DNA of 13,790 nt, taken from NCBI GenBank assembly GCA_019693395.1, contig JAAMXP010003407.1:1-13790 (forward strand), in the 5' to 3' direction. The notes under the pieces are model-generated. The model saw only the letters and a program-made list of their open reading frames with translations, was not told the DNA's origin and ran no database searches. A program made the position numbers and the translations under genes. Origin of the DNA: Ettlia oleoabundans. Lineage: Eukaryota; Chlorophyta; Chlorophyceae; Chlamydomonadales. Positions 9,801 to 13,790 of the stretch are shown piece after piece; position 1 is the stretch's first letter, and each line of letters starts with the position of its first letter.

Positions 9801-12520
9801 TGCGCCAACTGCAGTTGCGGTGCTCCACCGTTCAGCCTTCAAGGTGCCAGTTGTTGTGTGTTTCAACACCAGCCTGGTTGGATGCTGTGCAGGGCGGTGC
9901 ATGAGGAGGTGATCAAGCTGGACCAGGACTTTGGTATCGCCTACTCAGGTGGATGCCCTGAGGCCTCCTTAGTTCCTTGGCGGAATGAGAGGCCCCCACA
10001 TGAACAGTTTAGAGACGCTCAGGATCTTGGGCGCTTGAGTAGCAGGGCATCTCTTTCTGATTGGCTGGCTTGCCATAGCCAGTTGTCTCATCCAGTCGAC
10101 GTCGATGCTCGACCTCCACTGCACATGTGCAGGTGTGTTGTGCGACCGCTCTGGTGGTGTGCGGGCGCTGTGGGCCTCATATTCCGAGCAGATCAGCAAG
10201 GAGGAGCAGGAGTGGACAGCAGGTGTGGGCGACAAGGAGGAGCAGGCATTGTGGTGCCTGTGGTGTGAGCCCTACAGCCATGAGAGCTGCCCATTGTTTG
10301 TTGACGAGGGTGCGCATCCACGCCACTCACATGTGGCATCCCTGGCTGCTGCAGGCCTGCCTGCTGCCATATTCGCGCCCTGGGTGGAAAAGCTCGTCCG
10401 GTTGCATAGCCAGAAGCAGCAGGCGGCACCAGCGGCAGGAGGGCGCGGTGGTGGTGATGCGAGCAGCAGCAGTGGCGGCTTTGATGCAGCTCTGCCACTG
10501 CCCCCGCCACCTGTGGTGACGCTGGATGCTGAGCTGGAGCCACTGCTGCTGTCCAAGGCTGCGCAGGTTGGACGGGGATGCATCAGGCATTGGAAGGCGG
10601 CTTTCAGGGGTCTAACTGCTTGCCACTGACCAGCTGTGGCGGTGGTGCTGTGCTTGCTGGATGAGTCATTTACCAGCTGTCAAGGGGGGGCACTGTCTTG
10701 CCATCACTACCAGTGCAAGCGGCGCATGGCCTCATAGATGACTAATTGTGTTGTTGACTCACATTCCCACCCCTCTCTCTTGTTGGATGCAGTTTGGGCT
10801 GCCCACTGAGTGGGTGAGCCGTCTGGTGCGGCTGGACCCCGAGCGCCGCCAGGTGCTGCGCGTGCACTCGTGTGTGGCGGGCAGCCACGCAAAGCAGGTG
10901 GGTAGAGCAGCTGACAACAGCCGATAGGTGCTTCTGCTAGCTAGGCGGAACGAAACAGCTTTTGCCTGCTGCTGATGTTGCTGCTTGCACCCAACACATG
11001 CAAGCTCCCATCCAGTCCTCCCCTGCTCAGCACAGGTGTTGCGGGATGCTGATATGGTTCTGGCCATCAACGGCACCCCAGTTAGCTCATACAACGATTT
11101 GGAGAGGATCATTGCCGAGGCGGCGGCAGCGGCAGCCGCTGAGGCAGCAGTGGGCACGGCACAACAGCATGGGGAGCACCCGCCTGCCAAGCGTCTCAGG
11201 ACATCAGATGAGGGTGCCGGAGGGAATGAAGAGCTAGACGTAGCAGCGGTAGCGGTTGCGGCAGCAGGGCAGCTGCCTGAAGTGCGGCTGATCATCTTCC
11301 GTGAGGCAGAGGTGCAGGAGGTGGCTGTCAGGTGTGCGCCCTAGCTAGATGTAGGTTGGGGCCCATACTGTGGCCTATGCATGTGCCACCGATGCTCATG
11401 GGGTCGTTGCTGCCCAGATTGCGGGAGCAACCGTGGGATACGCGCACCTTTGCAGGTTGGGGCGAGAAGATGGGCTGGGCACCAACAGGCTTGTGCACTG
11501 GTGTGGCGCTCAGCTGCAGGCAAGTTCCCACAGCCTGCCAGTGTTGCGCCCCTGCATTGCCTCTCCTCTGTCCGGCCAGGTATCCAACCGTTTTCCACAG
11601 TAAGCTGAAATACTTTGCCTATCGCGGGCCACCCGACTGTGCAGTATCCCCATCGTGGCGTGCGCGAGTTAGGGTTCCTCCCAGAGCGGCATGGCGTCTA
11701 CATCAGCCGCTGGCACCATGGAAGCCCTGCGCACCGCTATGGTGGGTTCACATAGGATTTAGAGCGGGGCAGGGCACGCAGACAGAATAGGCTTGAGGGC
11801 ATGCTGCGACGTGGCATGCGGAGTCAAGCCTTGCATGCATAGCAATATTTCATTCAGCTTTTGGAGCACCTACCAAGGCTTTTCCCTGCACGCACCCATG
11901 TTGTTTTTAGCTTACGGTGGTATGGCTGCTTGTCTGGCTCGTGCGTTTTGCAGGCCTTTATGCTCTCTACTGGGTCTCAGGTGAGCACCACCTCTGCGGC
12001 ACGTAGCACAGTGACGTGCAGGCCTCCACAACAAGGGCAATGGTAATGCTGCACTGCTGTCCACTCTGTGATTATAAGCCGCTGAGCCCCAGTGTTCCTT
12101 TCCTTCCTGCTGTGGCCCCCTTGACCTTCCAATAGATGTGAATGGGCAGCCCACTCCCGACATGGAAGCCTTCCTTTCAACCGTGCGACAGCTGCCGGAC
12201 GGCGCCGATGTTCGCGTCCGCCTGGTGCACTTTGAGAGCAGCAAGAGCAAGGTGGGTGATTTGTTGCGGAAGTGGCAAGCAGCAGTTGCGGTTGTGCAAT
12301 GCAACAATGGTGTGCTTATCCGGCAGCGCCTTGTATGTAGTCACCTGGTTGACGTCAGCTTTTCAGTGCCAAGCTGAGCAAGGTGTCTCTGACTCTGCTC
12401 TGGCTGTTTGTGCAGGTCCTGACGCTGAAGACCGACCACAGGTACTGGCCAACATGTCAGCTAGTGCTGGACCCACGCACTGGCGAATGGAAGCGCGAGG
12501 CCATCGGTAGCCCAGTCTGA
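3891..12520 (+). CDS. DEG7: DEG7/Nma111-type giant HtrA-like serine protease, complete, 32 exons
   Basis: Exons: 3891-3953, 4131-4308, 4485-4556, 4651-4784, 4972-5014, 5135-5197, 5337-5479, 5619-5708, 5844-5919, 6057-6157, 6320-6383, 6600-6680, 6963-7073, 7256-7356, 7588-7682, 7849-8334, 8485-8561, 8708-8770, 8944-9077, 9336-9421, 9560-9607, 9736-9774, 9893-9948, 10133-10222, 10355-10566, 10793-10897, 11036-11331, 11456-11519, 11645-11741, 11954-11980, 12136-12251, 12416-12520. Their 3516 nt give 1171 residues in one frame; plant DEG7 is about 1100. Order: active trypsin-fold domain (His76, Asp107, Ser191), PDZ domains about 285-365 and 390-465, low-complexity linker, degenerate protease domain (about 640-860), then PDZ-like domains (about 875-1035 and 1058-1140). 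DEG7 is an ATP-independent protease; the Arabidopsis protein is reported in chloroplast stroma and photosystem II repair, the yeast relative Nma111 in the nucleus. Here the N-terminus is acidic, with no clear transit peptide. Two introns use GC donors. The first exon is the least certain, resting on frame and a good donor. Confidence 0.95.
4131..5479 (+). other. DEG7: active serine-protease domain of DEG7 (exons 2-7)
   Basis: Residues 22-232 form the trypsin-fold HtrA domain. The catalytic triad is intact: His76 in ILTNRHVV, Asp107 in DPVHDFGF and Ser191 in [11 protein letters not shown]. The stretches [18 protein letters not shown] and [20 protein letters not shown] are strongly conserved with plant DEG7, from memory of that protein. 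All six introns inside or bordering the domain keep frame, and the last donor (after 5479) is GC. Confidence 0.95.
5477..5485 (+). other. DEG7: GC-AG intron donor, DEG7 intron 7
   Basis: Exon 7 ends ...CTGCTGCAG and the intron begins GCAAGT. The acceptor is TGCAG at 5614-5618. This junction joins LQLLQ to [20 protein letters not shown] in frame, and IPRGDLQ matches the conserved start of the next DEG7 segment. A second acceptor at about 5648 (GGCTGCAG) would also keep frame and drop 11 residues. Confidence 0.8.
6057..7682 (+). other. DEG7: first and second PDZ domains of DEG7 (exons 10-15)
   Basis: Exons 10-12 encode [20 protein letters not shown], then [12 protein letters not shown], then [10 protein letters not shown]. 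This is a canonical HtrA-type PDZ domain: the substrate-binding strand, the Gly-Asp turn and the closing strand before the VQDLHE motif. Exons 13-15 encode a second, more divergent PDZ-like domain ([20 protein letters not shown] and [20 protein letters not shown]). PDZ domains in this family bind substrate C-termini and help regulate the protease. Confidence 0.85.
6498..6564 (+). repeat. 33/34-nt near-perfect tandem duplication in DEG7 intron 11
   Basis: The unit at 6498-6530 is repeated at 6531-6564. The copies differ by a single inserted C (CTGTGCATGC versus CTGTGCCATGC). It lies wholly within the intron between exons 11 and 12, 36 nt before the acceptor, so it does not affect the protein. 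Near identity suggests a recent duplication. Confidence 0.9.
7849..8334 (+). other. DEG7: DEG7 exon 16: low-complexity linker
   Basis: This is by far the longest exon (486 nt). It begins with conserved DEG7 sequence ([20 protein letters not shown]) and then runs into about 130 residues rich in Ala, Gly, Ser and Pro, ending with [12 protein letters not shown] before the degenerate protease domain. It contains a basic cluster PRKRSVPS at residues 563-570. Plant DEG7 has a linker at the same place, so the position is conserved while the sequence drifts. Confidence 0.85.
8485..10222 (+). other. DEG7: degenerate second protease domain of DEG7 (exons 17-24)
   Basis: Exons 17-24 encode a second trypsin-like fold. 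[10 protein letters not shown] aligns with [10 protein letters not shown] of the first domain, placing Asn679 where His76 should be. [13 protein letters not shown] aligns with [13 protein letters not shown], placing Asn711 where Asp107 should be. IAYSGVL aligns with GSSGSPV, so Ser801 survives at the nucleophile position. The domain should be inactive. In plant DEG7 a degenerate protease domain is reported to mediate oligomerisation, so a structural role is likely. Confidence 0.88.
10355..11331 (+). other. DEG7: third PDZ-like domain of DEG7 with a low-complexity loop (exons 25-27)
   Basis: The segment includes [40 protein letters not shown] and [20 protein letters not shown], all matching the conserved region of DEG7 around its third PDZ. 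Two inserts are Ala/Gly/Ser-rich: one in exon 25 (about residues 849-875) and one in exon 27 (about residues 960-1012). The second holds the basic motif [12 protein letters not shown], which resembles the c-Myc type nuclear localisation signal. Confidence 0.83.
11517..11525 (+). other. DEG7: GC-AG intron donor, DEG7 intron 28
   Basis: Exon 28 ends ...CAGCTGCAG and the intron begins GCAAGT. The acceptor GTGCAG ends at 11644. The join gives HWCGAQLQ then [14 protein letters not shown] in frame, matching the conserved INWCG...VRALGFLPE region of plant DEG7. No GT donor nearby preserves this. Confidence 0.85.
11645..12520 (+). other. DEG7: C-terminal PDZ-like domain of DEG7 (exons 29-32)
   Basis: The conserved run [17 protein letters not shown] is joined through a 27-nt exon (GLYALYWVS) to [14 protein letters not shown] and [13 protein letters not shown], then [13 protein letters not shown] and a short tail. 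This matches the conserved end of DEG7. The protein stops at TGA 12518-12520 if the last exon is read through; an alternative final splice is described in the findings. Confidence 0.88.
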
Positions 12521-12882
12521 AGTGCGGGCACATCAAAGTCCGCCTTTGCTGTGGTACCATGACAAGCCCCTTTGAACACCCTTGCAGCGCACTGAAATGT
12601 GCGACGCTTGGATGGCACTGCAACGTAGTAATTTGCATCAATATAGTAGTGTGCATTTCCTCAACGCTGAGCGGCAAGCTGATTGCAAGCTTTGGATGCG
12701 TGAGTTACAGCATCTGTCAGCTGTTATAGCTGGGGGACAAACTTCCGCGATGGCTGTGTTGCTGATTAGTCAGCGGGTGACTGACAGGGACATAAACCAG
12801 GTACTCCGAGGCCATAGAGGATTCCCGCCGCTCCATGTTGTTCACAAACTCTAATTACTGTTACTACAAGCCGATTGACAGG
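12521..12882. other. intergenic gap: DEG7 3' UTR and SCCPDH promoter
   Basis: These 362 nt hold no supported coding sequence apart from a possible alternative last DEG7 exon at 12588-12595. I saw no TGTAA signal on the plus strand. A small palindromic element, AGTCA-GCGGG-TGACT, lies at about 12768-12782 and resembles bZIP-type half-sites, but it is too short to call. An AT-richer stretch at about 12630-12650 is the only TATA-like candidate. Confidence 0.5.
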
Positions 12883-13552
12883 ATGCCAGCTTCCAGTCGG
12901 GCACATGACGTGCTCATATTCGGCGCAACTGGTTTCACGGGCAAAAGGGTGGCTCAGGAGGTCGTTCTATCCGGTTTCAAGGGGTAAAGAGCACGTCCGG
13001 TTCGGGTCTGGACTGGGGGGAGTGTGTGGGTGGGGGTTAGCGGGGCGGCGGCACGTTGGCGGGGACGGCGGCGGCTGGGAGCTCAGCCAGCTCACAACCC
13101 ATCAGAGCAACCGTAATTGGACTGCATAAAAATGCAAATAACAATAAGGGGATAGTTTACCCTTTCTGTTCACAGGAAGTGGGCAGTCGCCGGCCGTGAC
13201 CGCGCAAAGCTGGAACAGCTAGTAGCCTCCCTGGTCGGCGGCGAAGGCGGCACAGCTGAGCCGGCGATTGTGGTTGCTGATGTCAACGACCCTGCCTCGC
13301 TGCTGGACATGGCCAAGTAGGCAGTCCGCCAGCTGTAAAATGTATATGCCGTGATATGTTGTGTTGTCGACTGGCAGCCAAGCTTGTTCCTTCTCTGTGT
13401 TTGCACCCTTTTCATGCGATTCCTATATGACACCCGTAGGTCCTGCAAGGTCCTCATCAACACAGTCGGCCCATTTCGGCACTGGGGTGAGCCAGTGGTC
13501 AAGGCATGTGTGGAGGCTGGCACAGACTACCTGGATGTGTGTGGCGAGCCAG
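12883..13552 (+). CDS. SCCPDH: saccharopine dehydrogenase-like oxidoreductase (SCCPDH type), 5' part only
   Basis: Exons 12883-12983, 13176-13316 and 13440-13552 join in phases 2 and 2 and end in phase 1, giving the first 118 residues; family members are usually about 430 long. The N-terminus is a Rossmann nucleotide-binding motif, DVLIFGATGFTGKRVAQEVV, followed by KWAVAGRDRAKLEQL, then VLINTVGPFRHWGEPVVKAC and DYLDVCGEP. These are the signatures of the SCCPDH family as seen in human SCCPDH (WAVAGR, VGPYR, GEPVIKAC, DISGEP). The family is predicted to bind NAD(P); true lysine-catabolic activity is not established for most members, and human SCCPDH is found on lipid droplets. The start is the first ATG of the frame, 8 residues before the Rossmann strand, with no targeting peptide seen. 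Confidence 0.92.
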
Positions 13553-13790
13553 GTGGGCGGCGCCAGCTGGTTTGGCAGATTCCCAGATGAGCACTCTTAT
13601 TGCGACTCATCAATGCTCGTGAGACATGCACAGCTGAGTCCTGGATATCAATCAACCTTGATAGGTTGCAGAGCCATCTGCATGGCTGTCCTTCACCTCA
13701 CCCTGCGCTTTCCTAGCCTAGCCCCACCCCGTTGCCCCGCACCTACCCATCCACCCACCAGCACACACACCCAACTTTACAACCTAATCC
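13553..13790 (+). other. third SCCPDH intron, running off the right edge
   Basis: The donor is G|GTGGGC at 13553. After GEP the family continues with a Phe/Leu-Glu motif, and I find no acceptor in this stretch that restores such a sequence in frame. The intron is therefore at least 238 nt long, or the next exon is too short to recognise. The end is pyrimidine-rich (CCACCCACC and CACACA runs). Confidence 0.6.

Noticed and set aside
9934..9948. Intron donor at 9934 (TTTG|GTATCG) ending DEG7 exon 23
   Set aside because: Using it would delete IAYS, the segment matching the conserved Ser turn; the donor at 9949 keeps it and stays in frame with exon 24.
1..13790. An undescribed defence, mobile or biosynthetic system
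   Set aside because: All coding signal I can find is explained by four ordinary eukaryotic genes; no repeats, transposase, integrase, CRISPR or gene-cluster logic is present.

Overview
This is a nuclear fragment from an intron-rich eukaryote, most likely a chlorophyte green alga (possibly trebouxiophyte, but I cannot fix the class). The clues are short coding exons split by many small introns (about 94-282 nt in the main gene). Intron ends are canonical, with G|GTGAGT-like donors and TGCAG acceptors. Proteins are Ala/Gly-rich with low-complexity inserts, and the best resemblance is to plant and algal proteins, above all DEG7. No bacterial operon, tRNA, rRNA, CRISPR array or transposon was found.

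Layout: (1) about 1-1861, minus strand: the 5' part (four exons, 335 residues) of a multi-membrane-span EamA/DMT-type transporter whose 3' end lies off the left edge. (2) 1862-2796: no coding sequence I can support. (3) 2797-3545, minus strand: a compact three-exon BolA-family protein of 120 residues, resembling alphaproteobacterial and organellar BolA. (4) 3546-3890: a 345-nt gap between two divergent start codons, probably a shared promoter. (5) 3891-12520, plus strand: a complete 32-exon DEG7/Nma111-type giant HtrA-like serine protease. I reconstructed every exon; joined, they keep one open frame of 1171 codons plus stop. (6) 12521-12882: short intergenic gap. (7) 12883 to the right edge, plus strand: the first three exons (118 residues) of a saccharopine dehydrogenase-like (SCCPDH) oxidoreductase that continues off the window.

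The four genes do not form an obvious pathway. Two may bear on organelle maintenance: BolA proteins work with CGFS glutaredoxins in Fe-S cluster handling, and plant DEG7 is reported in chloroplast protein quality control. They are divergently transcribed from one short spacer, so co-expression is possible but unproven. I do not see a previously undescribed system. The points worth checking are GC-AG introns in two genes, a 26-nt C run in an intron, nuclear-localisation-like motifs in a DEG7 that lacks an evident transit peptide, loss of two catalytic residues in its second protease domain, and a long loop insertion in the transporter.
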